A stretch of DNA of 64,000 nt from Lonicera japonica (taxonomy: Eukaryota; Streptophyta; Magnoliopsida; Dipsacales; Caprifoliaceae). Under the pieces are notes generated by a model, which was not told the origin of the DNA, did no database searches, and worked only from the letters and a program-made list of their open reading frames with translations. Where the stretch lies: the NCBI GenBank assembly GCA_021464415.1, contig CM038466.1:33014833-33078832 (forward strand), in the 5' to 3' direction. Made by a program: the position numbers and the translations under genes. Shown piece by piece: positions 1-13,369 of this stretch (position 1 is its first letter; every line of letters begins with the position of its first letter).

Positions 1-1189
1 AGATATAATTATAAATGTACAGTGCCTATATATATACATATATAAAGTAATGCTTGGCATGTTATTAAGTAATTGTTGTAAATGTTTTAATTATTCGCAA
101 GGGCACGAATCGAATACTAGTATAGCTTAGGCAAAAGTGAGGTCAAACCCTAAGGACTTGACGGATGGAATGTACGCATCTCTCTTACTAATTCTAATTA
201 ATTCATAATCTAGCTTAAAATTTTAGTGAGATGATTTATCAACAAAAAATACTAATAAAATAATTAATGAATTAATAAAATACTAATAAAATAACCAATT
301 AATAAAATACTATTAAAATAATTAATTAATGAAATACTAGGGTGGTGGAATCATATATTTGATATCATGTTCCTAATATTCATGTATAATAAACTCTACT
401 CTTTGTTTCGCACTAATTTAGTCTCTCGACTCTATTAGATATGAAAAATAAATTCAATTATGCCCAATTAATTTTTAAAATTCAATTATTAATTCTTCCA
501 CATCCAAACGTATGTATAAAATCAAAGCACTTATTATATCCCTCGAAACACACCCTATATCCCCTCTCAACAAATCATAAGGTAAATCCAATAAAAAATA
601 ATGAGAATCCAATCTTATTTTTATCAATTAAAATAAGCATCCAATATAAAGAATTATTTTTAACCATTAAATTTGTTAGATTTAATTGGCATGAATATGT
701 ATAAGAGATTCAATCAAATGTATTCATTCTCGACCTTAAAAAAAATGCAACATAACATGCTTATAATTGAAATACAATAAATAATTAAAGAATACATACA
801 TAAATAAATAAATAAATAAATAAATAAATAGAATATTTAATTGGGTTCACACAAACAAATAAATAAAAAAGAAAAATTAATTATAGTTGTTCAAATAGTA
901 TCCCAATATTAATCACAATAGAATAGCAAAAAGAAAAGGATGGGCTCGGCAAAAAAGAGAAGAGAAAAGAAAAGAAAAATAATTCGCAACTCTCCTCGAA
1001 AACCGTGCACAAGAGAAAAAGTAAAAAAAAAAAAAGAAAAAAAAAACAAAAACGAATTGTGGCTATGCGGCTGTCTGCTCGGTTCAATGATTTATGCTGC
1101 TGCTACCTTCTTTTTATAATGGAGATGGTATTAGGCTTTGATTCCAAGTGGGATGTGCTAAGATTTGTGAGTGGGCTTGCACATGGTTC
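1..1189. other. AT-rich spacer without recognised gene
   Basis: I see no coding signal here. The open frames are short, AT-driven and made of low-complexity residues. A (TAAA)n microsatellite lies at 801-830 and A/G-rich runs at about 940-1050. Confidence 0.6.
801..830. repeat. (TAAA)n microsatellite
   Basis: About seven uninterrupted TAAA units, seen directly. Confidence 0.9.
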
Positions 1190-2324
1190 AATGAATGGCT
1201 TTTGTTTAATTGAGCTTTGTTGAACTTGTTATGAATCAAGAATAACACTAAAAATAAATACACATTCCTCTAGCCAGCAAAGCAACACAACTCTTTGATA
1301 ATTAATTTAACTCATTTTTCTTTTAAGCCCAGTTTGCTGCTTCTCCATTAAATTCACCGAATTTCTTTTCGCCATAACTTTTTCATTTTAACTCTGAATT
1401 AGTCTATTTAAGAGTTAATATTCTTCATTAAATTCCAAGCACCTGAAAAACACTTAAAACATAGCAAATGTAATAATATATGCTTCCCAAAGTATATATT
1501 AATGGGTTACACATACCAATTTCTTGGCACATGAGCAATGCTTGGCATAATTACAAATGTTCGTACCTTTTCTTATTTCTTATTATTATTTATATTTATT
1601 TCTTTTAATAAAGGAAGTATGAAAGCTTAGGGCCATAGGTAGCATGTCATATATATATATATAGTCGTACTATCCTTATTTTTTTTTTTAATATTATACT
1701 TATTTCTTTAACATTAAGAACTACAAAAAGTATGGGGAAAAAAAAAACATTAACTTTTTTTTGGAAGTACGTTGTCTTTCTTTTTTCTCTATTTTTTGTT
1801 TTTTTGTCCTTACACTTTGACAGTTATGTACCTATTAGACTATTTATAGTGAATGATTCAATCATTGCTCAGCCAGGTGGCATTCTTCACACCCTCCAAC
1901 CATATTTTTTTCTTGCCTACTCGTTTGCCACACGTCATTTTCTCATATTCATTTATCCCTTTTCACCTCCTTATCCAAAGGTAAAAATATCTTATTTTTC
2001 TTTCAAATTTTTTTAATTGGGTATTAGATTAAATAAGAAGCCTTGGTGAACAAAATACATTGAGTTTAGAATTTGTGGTGCCATGGTGTTGAATTGGTTG
2101 TTCTAAGTGAATACATAGAAGTGGAAAAAGAAAACTATAATGAGTTAATCATACACAAGCGCTTAGGATGATCGTAAACAAATAAATATGACAACAATTG
2201 ATAAAGAATTCTAGCTAAACCTAAATACACTCATCCTCATATTTCAATCCTTTTCTCTTATCCAGGTGCACTGAAACAATCACACATAAAAAATCAATTC
2301 AAAAACAGAAAGGGTTTTTTCACA

Positions 2325-5070
2325 TCAAATACAACCATCCTCTTTATTCAAAAGCAAATGAACTATGAACTCAATAAAAATAGTGACCAAACTAGTATAA
2401 TTTACCCTCTCCCTCAAGCCCAATTTCATCATCTCCCACCACAAAAGATTCGTAAGAGAAATCCCATCATCGTACCCATCAAGTGTTCTTATTTTACCCA
2501 AAGCACCCTCTTTGTCATAAATCCCTTCAAGTGCGTACAAAAATCCCTTCCACCCTTCGCCAACCCCCCTCCCTTGCCAATGTCGGATATGTCTATTTTA
2601 CAAACTCCATTTCAAACCCAACATCAGGTAACAAAACCTCAAGGATAAGGGGATGGCAGCGTCTACAGGCAAGGCCTCAGTTTCTGTTTGAGGGATCTCG
2701 GTCGGAGCAACCTCCTTTTTAACTCCTTGGGTACAATCCCTCTTCATTTTATTCTTCAAAGAAGGTTTGGCAAGTTTAGCAATATCAGAAGTAGAGGCCA
2801 CCTTGTTTTCTTTCATCAAGCGAGCTTGCCAAAAGTTTAAGTGATTCGTTCTCTGAGGGCCTCGGCCTCCACAACCAGTGGGGGCATCGTTGAGAGCAAC
2901 CCTATGGTTATGGGCATCATTGAGGGCAACCCTCCTGTGTTGCCCGTTTCACAGAGATAATGGTTGGGTTTAGTACCAATTCGAATTCAATTTTGCCTTA
3001 TCAAACTCTTTTTGACGTTGGTAGGCCATGATGCAAGTTTGTCTATGAAAAGTGAATCGAATTGTATTAGTTCATTTTTTTCATGGCGAAGCAATATATA
3101 GAATAAGGAGAAAAAGTAGAGAATGCATCTTTTTCTTCTTTAATGGTTTCGACTGGAGGGGGAGAACTTTGCCTTTCAGCAGTTGTTGTGAGGGAAAGAC
3201 TAGCGGTTTCATGAACCGCGTCACCTTGTTCTTCGACAATTAGGATAGAAGGAAGGTTGTCTGACCCTGCAATGGTCACTGTGTGGGAAAGGCCAATGGA
3301 TTCGATAATGCCACCGTTTTGGCAGGTCTCATCAAAAAGAGCATCAATATCGGCGTCCTCCCCGTCCTAATATACCTAAGGGTCTTCTATGCCCTCGACT
3401 GGAACTTTAACCCATTCTGACGACTTTGGAAGTGGGGTCGTTGTTGGAACATCCCAAGTTAGAGTAACTTGGAAGACTGCTGGAACTGACGCACTTGAAT
3501 CAGTGGGGGTAGTAGAAGCTTCAGCCTCAGTAGAGATGGCCAGTGGATTCACTCTGGCAGACTTACTGGCTTTGCACTTCTTCATCTTTTTATACTAGTG
3601 ACAATGGGCAGTCTCGGACAATTCGGCAGCAGCCAGGTGCACCATTTTTTCAATTTCAAGCCGGACATCTCTATTGAAAATGTTGTATCGAATAAGCAAT
3701 TGGTACCAGACTGGCCAATCCGGCTTATTCCCAATCCAATCACTGGCAGAGGTTCTATCCTGAAAAAAAAATAGGATTCTTATTGGTAGCCCAAAAGGTT
3801 GTGGGCATCCCTTGGGTGATCGAGTATTGTGCCATCGCCGAGGCCAGGATGGCGAGCAATGGCATTTAACTGGTCATAATGGATGGTACTCCACTCGATC
3901 CTATTAAATATTCCTTCACCTGGAAGAAATGAAAGCAGTGTCTAAGCGAAAGAACTAAAAAAATAAAATGAACGTAAGATTTAGATAATAAACAACTAAC
4001 CTGGGGTACCACGCTGCTTTAGGATAGGAAACTTGATTGGATTGGTTTTGACCTCCCCCTTTGGTGTTATTGTATCGCTGTACATGTAGTGGCAAGAGTC
4101 CCATTGGCCGAGAATCGGTGCTGGAGCACTAGGCCTCCCTTTCAAATTCCACCTACCCTCAGTTTTGGAGAAGTTTAAATTAGGGTCGGGAAAATAGAAC
4201 CGGGAACAGGAGAACCAGTCCAGACCGAATCGATAAAAATCGGTTCGATTCGGTTCAGTTCTTGAAAATTTGCTATTTTTTTAACAGTTCGGTTCTTATC
4301 TATTTGTTAATGGTTCCGTTAACGGTTCTTAGTATAATTTCTTTCCAATAACCATTAAAGAACCATTATTGAATTTTTCCTTCTAAGTTCTATTCCAATG
4401 CTTGGGAACCGTTAGAACCGTCAGAAGCATTAAAACTGTTATTTCTTTCTAATAATCGTTAATATTTCAGTTTTCTTTTGTTAACGGCTAACCAATAAAC
4501 TAGAAGAACCAAATAACCGTTAATATTTTGATTTTTCTTTTGTTAATGATTAACCGATAAACCGGAGGAACTGAACCGTTAGAACCGGTTCGGTTCTTAA
4601 ACGGTTCTTCACTTTTTTATACTTAGAACCAAACCATTATGATATAAACAGTTCGGTTAACGGTTCTTCCAAAATTGGCTAGGAACCGAATCGGTCCCAA
4701 CCCTAGTTTAAATTAAAGCAGTACTTGACGTCCCAGAAATCAAGTTGCATGCCGATCCTCCTATTTATTTCAACCAAGCCCAAAACTATTCTAATTGTGT
4801 TAGGCGCCACCTGACATAGATGGAGGCGAGTTTTCTGAAGAAAATTGACCAAAAGGAGGTCAAAAGGAACCCTCAAACTAGCTTGCAAAAATTATAAAGT
4901 ATATATGGGTACATTCCTTCATTAAAGCCGAGTTTCTCAAAAACCATGTCTTCTTCCCTATTGTACTCTTCCCATTCGAATTGGTCGGGGGAGAAACCAA
5001 TGTTAGAACTCTCTTTTTCTTTCCTCGCTTACAAGTGCGTAACGACCCATTGGATTTAAGGTTCGAAGAA
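2325..5070 (-). pseudogene. Decayed intron-containing transposon-like gene in R1
   Basis: Read on the minus strand, conserved peptide blocks run from about 5070 down to 2325, shared with R2 and R3. The N-terminal block near 4890-4800, with LPF/VPFD and a QVAPNTIR-type motif, resembles the plant 'putative gypsy type transposon' domain (PF04195-like); this is recognition by eye, not a search result. Plausible introns are visible: donor CCCCAG/GTTAG and acceptor TTCTTCCAG/GTGAAG near 4010-3920, and acceptor TTTTTTTCAG/GATAG near 3760. Serine/threonine- and lysine-rich low-complexity stretches follow (3585-3376, 3279-3067, 2819-2598). Stops and frameshifts break it, and a MITE (4181-4705) interrupts an exon. 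I cannot assign a biochemical function. Confidence 0.5.
4181..4705. mobile_element. hAT-like MITE with 8-bp TSD
   Basis: The element starts TAGGGTCGGGA and ends TCCCAACCCTA, which are imperfect terminal inverted repeats. It is flanked by an exact 8-bp duplication GTTTAAAT (4173-4180 and 4706-4713). R2 supplies the empty site near 10590, with a single GTTTAAAT. The interior is rich in GGTTC/GAACC motifs and has no ORF. An 8-bp duplication is typical of hAT transposition. Confidence 0.85.
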
Positions 5071-5930
5071 TATAGAAGGAATGAGAATGAAGAATAATTT
5101 GAGGGAAAGCGACATATGAGAAAAACGATAGGGGATCAAATCAAAAACCCTAAAATAGAGATAAATGATTTGAAGAACAAAGTTTTCCCTTTTTGCAAAA
5201 TAATGAAAGAAGAAGGAAGTCAATAGTCTGGTTTGATATTCGAAGGGCAGTTATACTTTTGAGGAAACGCACATAGGTTATAGGTGATTAAAATTCGAAA
5301 AGATTGGTGGAGCTCCGATAACAAAACGATCCAGCTGATGATCGACATATGGAATCGGGCTAGGCTCTTCTTAAAAAGCTTTTTAATGAAGGTTGAGTTC
5401 AAGCACATGCTTTAAACTGGTCCGTTGAAACCACATGCTTAAGGGGCAATTGAGGGAGCATATAATTTTGTTAAGACAAAACGGGCCGGCCCAATATAAT
5501 TAGAAGTCCACGTGGCGGATAAGGCCCATAAGCCCGATGGTAATAAAGGAACCAAGAGAAATAAATATGATGTGCCGAGCTGCCGACATCAACTTGTGCC
5601 GAGATCACCAGACCTTGGCCAACTTCAGCATAAAGTGGCACACGTGGCGAACACGTGAAAAGAGCATAAGGAGTGCGTGAGGAGAATATTACCGAATCAT
5701 ACAAACCTGTATAGAATCGTACTAGTCCCCACCATACCACTACAGTTATACTATTTCAAAATTTGTTAGTTGTGGATAAGGGAAGAAATGCTAAATTGTT
5801 ATCCAAGACTTACCTTATTCAGTCATTTTACTATTAACCCTAATGGGCTCATATAACATCAATTCTATATATATAAATAAAATAAGGGTAGCTCAAGAAA
5901 AAGGGTTGGCATATATTTCTGTGTAGAGAG

Positions 5931-7841
5931 CAGGGACGGATCTATAGAGGAGCAAAGGTGGTCAAGTGACCCTTGCAACCTCTGAAATTTGCCATTAAAG
6001 GGGAGAAAATTGACCCCCTGCAAAGTGTTTGATAAAAGGTCCCAAAGAGGCAGGCCAGACTAAGTTGCTGCTTGCGCGCAATACTGCTGGAGCGCTTCTT
6101 TTTTTTTTCTACCCTCCACGTCAAAACGACGTCGTTTTACTAATGGTTTTTTTTATATATATATATATATTTTTAAAAGGGGTGATAAATTAGTTTTGGT
6201 TCTCGATTTCATTTGCCAAACCCTTAAAAGAAAAAGGGGCGATCGTCTCACATTCCCATCTTCTTCCTTCGTCTCACATAGTCACGTTCCAAGCCTCCAA
6301 ATCAATTCAACCAAAAATTAAGGTACAGAGACCTGAAGCTCTCTCACTCTCTATATATTCATTATACTTCCTCTATATTTTCTATTTAGTTGATGTCTTG
6401 AATCTTGATGAGAAATCATAGTAATTAGTAAAAGAGATGAATCATATTGTTATTTAATTTGCATATGTTTTCTTTCATTTCCCTGGATTGAGCGATGGAT
6501 TAGATTTGGAACTTCGGGAGAATGACGAGTTCCGTCATTCCGTGATTCTGTGAATGAGGCAAGAGAAGTGGAGAACCAATTAGATTTTTAATGCTTATTT
6601 TTTATTTTATTTTTGTGAATTGTGAATTGTGAGGATTTTTAATGCTTATTTAATAAATATTCGTATATGTTTGATATTCTCTTAATTAGTTGATTAGTTA
6701 TTATGTTGTTTTTTTATTTTGGTTAGTTAATTTGAATAAATTAGGGTTATTTTTTATATAATTAGATTGTATATGCTTTAGTTATATTATATCTTGGATT
6801 AATTTTTTTGTTTGTTAACTATTGAAGATTCTTGTATATTTTTGTTTTATTGATTGTTGTAAATTTATTTTGGTTGTTTGAATAAGTTAGGACTTTTTTA
6901 AATAGATTTTATTTGTATTTGTTAGTTAGATTGTATGCTTTATTGATTATTTCTACAATTCTACCCAAACAGGTTATGGAACGATATTTTAAGAGAAAGT
7001 TCTCATAAGCTACCTCTAGTTCGGATAACGTGGGTAGTTCAAGTGTAAGAGATATGGTGGGTAGTTTGAAAGAAAGTGAGTTACAAGATGTATTGGCTAA
7101 TCTTCTTGCAGACCCTGGACTTCGACCTTAAATGTTAAATTATGATCCTAACATTCGAGACGAAGTTCGAAGAGCATAACTACAAAAGGGTCCATGTTAA
7201 CCTAAGGATCACACATTTCCACAAACTGATCTTTCAGGGTATGATCGACGCTTTAATGTCAAGTGGTTTGATGAGTTTGACTAGTTGGAATACAATATTA
7301 GTAAAGATGCTGCATTTTGCCTTTATTTTTATCTCTTCAAATCCAATTTCAAAATTGGTCAAGGCTGTAGTGATGTCTTCATCGAGGTGGGTTTTAAAAA
7401 TTGGAAGAAGAAAGATAAAATCAGGTAACATGTTGGAGGTGTTGAGAGTGTTCATAATCAATCTAGACAATATTGTGTGGATCTTATGAATCAGAAGCAA
7501 CACATCTAAACAGTTTTGATAAAGCAATCAGACCAAGCTCGCATTGATTATCGTATTTGCTTAACAGCTTCTCTTGATTGTGTGAGATTTTTGTTGAAGC
7601 AAGGTCTTCCTTTTCGTGGCAATGATGAGAGTGACACTTCAAACAATACGGGGAATTATGTAAAACTCTTACAATTTCTTGCTAATCATGATGAGAAAAT
7701 TAAGGCTGTTGTGTTGGAAAATGCTCCAAGGAATCTTAAGCTAATAGCTCCAACAATTCAAAAATATCTTGTGAATGCTTGTGCAACTGAAACTATTAAG
7801 AAAATCATTAAGGATATGGATGGTGCTTTCTTCTCTATTGA
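5931..7841 (+). mobile_element. hAT transposon, 5' part only
   Basis: It begins CAGGGACGGATCTA, a hAT-type terminus, directly after R1 sequence; the 8 bases before it are GTAGAGAG. A noncoding leader follows, with a possible 5'UTR intron (donor AAG/GTACAG near 6321, acceptor CAAACAG/GTT at 6973), then a transposase pseudogene. The 3' part and 3' TIR are missing: at about 7842 the sequence switches abruptly into R2. R2 shows the continuous target sequence near 14386-14400. Confidence 0.75.
6976..7841 (+). pseudogene. hAT transposase fragment (TTF/ZMYM1-like, DUF4371 type)
   Basis: The reading starts with ATG at 6976, just after a good splice acceptor, and opens with an MERYFKRK-type N-terminus typical of plant hAT transposases of the TTF-type zinc finger/ZMYM1-like group. 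A TTF-type region follows at about 7110-7420. The best preserved block is 7516-7830, where the frame contains RICLTASLDCVRFLL and a GNDES motif, matching the start of the DUF4371 domain. Several in-frame stops and frameshifts before 7516 disable it, and the catalytic RNase-H-like core and the C-terminal hAT dimerisation domain are absent because the element is cut off at R2. Class assignment is confident; function is lost. Confidence 0.75.
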
Positions 7842-10792
7842 AAAGCCAACATTCTCCATTAAATTCCAAGCACCTGAAAAACACTTAAAACACAACAAAT
7901 GTAATAATATATGCTCCCCAAAGTATATATTAATGGGTTACAACATACCAATTTCTTGGCACATGAGTAATGCTTGGCATAATTACAAGTGTTCGTACCT
8001 TTTCTTATTTCTTATTATTATTTATATTTATTTCTTTTAATAAAGAAAGTATGAAAGCATAGGGCTATAGGTAGTATGTCACATATATATATATATAATC
8101 GTATCATCCCTATTTTTTTTAATATTATACTTATCTCTTTAACATTAAGAAGTACAAAAAGTATGGGTTAAAAAAAAAACATTACCTATTTTTTTTTTGG
8201 AAGTACGTTGTCTTTCTTCTTTCTCTCTCTTTTTTTTGTTTCTTTATCCTTATGCTTTGACAATGATATATTTATTAGACTATTTATAGTGAATGATTCA
8301 ATCATTGCTTAACTAGGTGGCACTCTTCACACCTTTCAACCATAATTTGTTCTTGCCTGCTCATCTGCCACACGTCATTTTCTCCCATTCATTTATCTCT
8401 TTTCACCTACTTATCCAAAAGTAAAACTATCTTCTTCTTTTTTTCATTTTTTTAAATTGGGTATTACATTAAATAAGAAGCCTTAATGAATAAAATACAT
8501 TGAGTTCAAAATCTTGTGGGGCCTTGGTGTTGAACTGGTTGTTTCAAATGAGTACATAGAAGTGGAAAAAAGAAAACTATAATGAGTTAATGATACACAA
8601 GCACTTAAGATGATTGTAAACAAATATGACAACAATTGATAAAGAATTCCAGCCGAACCTAAATACGTTCATCCTCATATTTCAATCCTCTACTCTTATT
8701 CAGGTGCACTGAAATAATCACACATAAAAATTCAATTCAGAAACAGAAAGGGTTTTTCACATCAAATACAACCATCCTTCTTATTCAAAAGCAAATAAAC
8801 TATGAACTCAATGAAAATAGTGACCAAACCAGTAGAATTTACCCTCTCCTTCAAGCCCAATTTCATCATCTCTGCTGTGAATCCACCATAAAAGATTCGT
8901 AAGAGAAATCCCATCATTGTACCTATCAAATGTTCTTATTTTATCTAAAGCACCTTCTTTGTCATAAATCCCTTCAATTACGTACAAAAATCCCTTCCAC
9001 CCTTCGCCAACCCCCTTCCCTTGCCAATGCCGAATATGTCCATTTAACAAACTCCCTTTCAAACCTAACATCAGTGAACAAAACCTCAAGGATAGGGGGA
9101 TGGCAGCGACTACAGGCGAGGCCTCGGTTTCTGTTTGAGGGATCTCGGTCGGAGCATCTTCTTTTTTAACTCTTTGGATATAATCCCTCTTCATTTTCTT
9201 CTTTGAAGAAGGCTTGGCAAGTTTAGCAATATTAGAAATAGAGGCCACCTTGTTTTCTTTCATCAAGCGAGCTTGCTGAAAGTTTAAGTGATTCGTTCTC
9301 TGAGGGGCCTCGGCCTCCACAACTCGTGGGGGCATCGCCGAGGGCAACCCTGATGTGTTGCACGTTTCATAGAGATAGTGGCTGGGTTTAGTATTTGAAT
9401 TTGATATTGCCTTATCAAAAGCCTTTTGACGTTGGTAGGCCACGATGCAAGTTTGTCTATGAAGAGCGAATCGAATTGTATTAGTTCATTTTCTTTATGG
9501 TGAAGCAATATACAAGAATAAGGAGAAAAAGTAGAGAATGCACATTCTTCTTCTTTCTATAGTTTCGGCTGGAGGAGAATAACTTTGCCTTTTAGCAGTT
9601 ATTGTGAGGGAAGGACCAGCGATTTCATGAACCGCGTCACCTTGTTCTTCGATAATTAGGATAGAAGGAGGGTTGTTTGGCCCTACAGTGGTCACTATGT
9701 GGGAAAGGCCGACAGACTCGGTAATGCCCCCGTTTTGGCGGGCCTCTTCAAAGACAGCATTAATCTCGGCGCCCTCCCTATTTTTATAGACGCAAGGGTC
9801 CTCTATGCCTTCGACTGGAACTATGACACTTTTTGACGACTTTCGAACTGGGGTCCCTGTTGGAACATCCAAAGTTAGAATAACTTGGAAGGTTGCTAGG
9901 AGTGACGCACTTGAATCAGTAGGGGCGGTAGAAGCTTCGACCGCCGTAGATGGCCAGTGGATTAACTATGGCAGACTTACTAGCTTTGCACTTCTTCATT
10001 TTTTTATGTAAGTGACAATGGGCAGTCTCGAACAATCCGGCACTAGATAGGAGCACCATCTTTTCAATTTCGATCCGAACAACTCTATTGAGGATGTTGT
10101 ATCGAATGAGCAATTGGTACCAAACAGGCCAATCCGACTTATTCCTAATATAATCGCTGGTAGAGGTTCTATCCTGAAAAAAAATAGGATTCTTATTAGT
10201 AGCCCAAAAAGTTGTGGGCATCTCTTAGGTGATTAAGTATTGTACCATAATCGAGGCCGGGATGGCAAGAAATGGCATTTAACTGGTCATAATGGATGGT
10301 ACTCCACTCGGTCCTATTAAATACTCCTTCACTTGCAAGAAGTGAAAGCATTGTCTAAGCGAAAGGGCTAAAAATAAAAAATAAACATAAGATTTAGATA
10401 AAAAAACAATTAACCTGGGGTACCACATTGCTTTGGGATAGGAAACTTGATTTGATTGGTTTCAACCTCCCCTTGTAGTGTTATTGTATCGTTGTACATG
10501 TACTTGCAAGAGTCCCAAAGGTCGAGAATTAGTGTTGGAGCACTAGGCCTCCCTTTTAAATTCCACCTACCCTTACTTTTGGAGAAGTTTAAATTGTAGC
10601 AGTATTTGACGTCTTAGAAATCAAGTTGCAAGCCGAACCTCCTATTTATTTCAGCTAGGCCCAAAACTATTCTAATTGTGTTAGGCGCCACCTGACATAG
10701 ATGGATACGAGTTTTCTGAAGAAAATCAACTAAAAAGGGGTCGAAAGGAAACCTCAAACTAGCCTGCAAAAAATAAGAAGTATATATGGGGT

Positions 10793-13369
10793 TGTGAACA
10801 CCTCATTTTAAGACCCCCTGAAAGAATCCCAAACTCTAGAAAAATGAACATGCATGCATGCAAGAGAATTTATAGATGCACACATATTATGTACATGTGA
10901 TACATGTGAAAGAAAGAAGCCGAAAAGACACCCGGATGAGAAGTTACGAGAATTACCAGAAACTTCCGGAATCGAAAACCGTCAAAACTCCTGAAAACTT
11001 GTGAAAGGAGATTTTACCATTTATGATCATCCTCAAACTTTTTGGGTTATTATACATTACCATAACGAGTAGCACATTCAAAAATCAGCTCGATCCGACG
11101 GTCGGATCTCCAAAAATTTTAAAAATCGAGAGTTCATTTCGGGTGATCAAATGGAGGCCTTCATGAAGTTAAAGTGATCTGAAGTTTGGTCAATAGATAG
11201 GTCTTATTGTGGAGAAGAACGTATTCAAAGTTTAGCTTGGTCGGACACGGGATCATTAAGAATCAATTCGTCTATCGTGCAATTCTAGTCGAAATATCCT
11301 TCATAGAAAATTAAAATAAATAGAGGCCTTCCTGAATTCTGATCAACCTCAAATTTGGATACAAGCTAGAAAACATTTGTAGAGAAAACATGTCCAAAAT
11401 TCAAAAAAATCCAATGGTTAGAAGTTGACATGTCGTACAAACAAGTGACCTTGTCTACAAGAAGTACCTTTCCTACGCGGGAACAAACTATTTGTACCAA
11501 TCCGAGTAGATCGAGTCTATCCTGAACTCGATTGTCTTCAAATTTTTATAGGGCCAAGAAGACTTATATTGGCAATACATATCCAAAATTTAGCATCATC
11601 CAACGGTTAAAACTTGACATGTCGTACAAACAAGTGACCTTGTCTACAACAAGTACCTTTCCTATGGGGAAACAAACTCTTCGTACCAATCAGAAAAAAA
11701 TGAGTCCTTCCCGAACTCCAATGGACCTGAAATTTAACACGATCTAGAAGACTTCTATTCCCAACACATATCTAAAAATCAGCATGATCTAACAGTCGGA
11801 AGGCTTCGCGATAAGCTCCAAGAGTCCTAGTTGCAATCTCTTTCTTGCTCTTCAAGCATTTTTTCAACTATAAATAGACCTCCTCTCCATTTATATTTTT
11901 GATCAACAATCAAGGAAATTTTGTGGTACACACCAAGAGATCCTTATTCTCTCCCTCCAAGAGAGCTTATGTATAATTTTCTCTCTTTTTTTATCTATTC
12001 ATTAGTTTTATAATTTATATTCTTGTCTGCATAATTTCTATCACTTGATAGCTTTTCAAAACCCGTTTTCAAATTATTTTTCAAAACCAAAGGCTTATAA
12101 CAAACCATAATCCAGTTATAAAATAGTATTATTATTTTCTTACTTTTTCAAAAGTCTAGATTAGCGGCATTGTTATATGAAGGAATCGATAATCACTATA
12201 TAACCAATCTAACTCATTGATTACGGTGTGTATGTGATAAATACTCGATTATGAAAGCACTAGTGCCATCTATACTGGTTTAATCAATAGACTATGGTAT
12301 GTGATCAGTTAAGTTGCCTCATGTCACATCAAATATAAGATTCCACATTGAATCAGTTTCTGAAAAGCCCAATACTTTACAAAATCACTCGTTTCATTGC
12401 ATCTATTATTATCAAACTCTCTTTTTTAAATCACATATACATACTTATTTTAAAAATCATGGGCGAACTAGGAAACACATTGTTCTCATCCCATCCCCAA
12501 AATCCCAATTTTTAAAGCAAGCACGAAAAGCTGTAAAGTAATAGAAATAGCATGCAAGAACTGAATTATAACACACGCATATCCTACTCAAGAGACCGAA
12601 AAGGTGAATTGGTGCCTAACCAGGGGCGGAGCCACATGGGGTCCAAGTGGGGCCATGGCCCTACCTGGACTTTTTAGAAATTTTCAGAGAGTACAGGGGT
12701 CTATGTGTGGGAAGAGAAAGTTGAGGGTCTATTGTGTGATTATTCGAGAAGTTTAGGGACAAAGAATGTAATATTCGTCAAACAGGCAGTGTGTTGCGCG
12801 GGGGGCTTCGTGCAATTAGCATTATAAGTTCAGGGTTTAAGTTTGTAATATATTAAGTTTTCATTTTCTCCCATTTCTCATTTAGGCAGATGTTTTTTGC
12901 TACCTTTTTTTTTTTTTTTTTCTGAAATACAATTTCTATTTTTTTTAGATTATATATCAAAAGATATTTCAAAATATATAATTAATTTTAGTATATCATT
13001 TCTAACTTTTCCGAAATATTGAAACATAATGGAGAAGTATTTTAGTAAAAATTGGTCTGTAAACATAATTATTGAGTTTGATTTGGCTTAAAATTTTTTT
13101 GGCCCCCCCTGAAAATTATTCCTGGCTCCGCCACTGTGCCTAACACTTTCCTAATTCGTAACTTAATCCTCGAACCTTCGAATCAACTGGTTTCGCATAC
13201 ATTGTGTATAAGAGGATATTTAGTCCATAAATACGTCTCTTTTACACAAACCTTTAGTTTGTTTAGTAAAACAAACTGGCGACTCTTATTCTTTTCAAAA
13301 TCGATTTTCAAAGTAACACGGAATCGCTGCCCACGAGGACCTCGGGCGTCGAGAACGCGGGTTCTCACA
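10793..13369 (+). mobile_element. Solo LTR of a Tat/Ogre-like element (family S), in R2
   Basis: It starts TGTGAACACC and ends GGTTCTCACA, and is bordered by GGGGT (10788-10792) and GAGGT (13370-13374), a 5-bp target duplication with one mismatch. R1 gives the empty site. A TATAAATA box lies at 11869-11876 and a CT-rich stretch follows. A block near its 3' end (AGAGACCGAAAAGG, then GGTGCCTAA, 12590-12620 continuing after the MITE) matches the equivalent block in the LTR of element B, which suggests the same Tat/Ogre Ty3-type lineage. A segment of about 183 bp near 11424-11660 is tandemly duplicated. No internal region or second LTR is attached. Confidence 0.75.
12621..13136. mobile_element. 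hAT MITE with exact 8-bp TSD
   Basis: The termini CAGGGGCGGAGCCA and TGGCTCCGCCACTG form a hAT-type inverted repeat. The 8-bp duplication TGCCTAAC is exact (12613-12620 and 13137-13144). R3 has the unoccupied site near 63312. The interior is noncoding, with poly-T runs. Confidence 0.92.

Larger units (their letters stand above)
1190..5930 (-). repeat. Dispersed repeat R, copy R1
   Basis: From about 1190 this segment aligns by eye with 58215 onward (R3), and from about 1422 with 7850 onward (R2). All three copies are in direct orientation, with similarity interrupted only by private insertions. R1 lacks the roughly 2-kb solo LTR found in R2 and R3: its empty site is at about 4905-4912. It carries a private MITE at 4181-4705. 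Its right end is interrupted at 5931 by a hAT terminus. The segment at about 5450-5930 has LTR- or promoter-like looks (a purine-rich GAGGGA tract, then a TATATAAATA box near 5870), but I found no matching second LTR, so the element class is unresolved. Confidence 0.75.

Noticed and set aside
441..704. 87-codon plus-strand frame
   Set aside because: AT-driven residues (Ile, Lys, Asn), no domain, no splice or start context; treated as chance.
5450..5930. LTR at the right end of R1
   Set aside because: It has a purine tract and TATA box like an LTR, but no second copy in the expected place and no TSD; left as unresolved part of repeat R.
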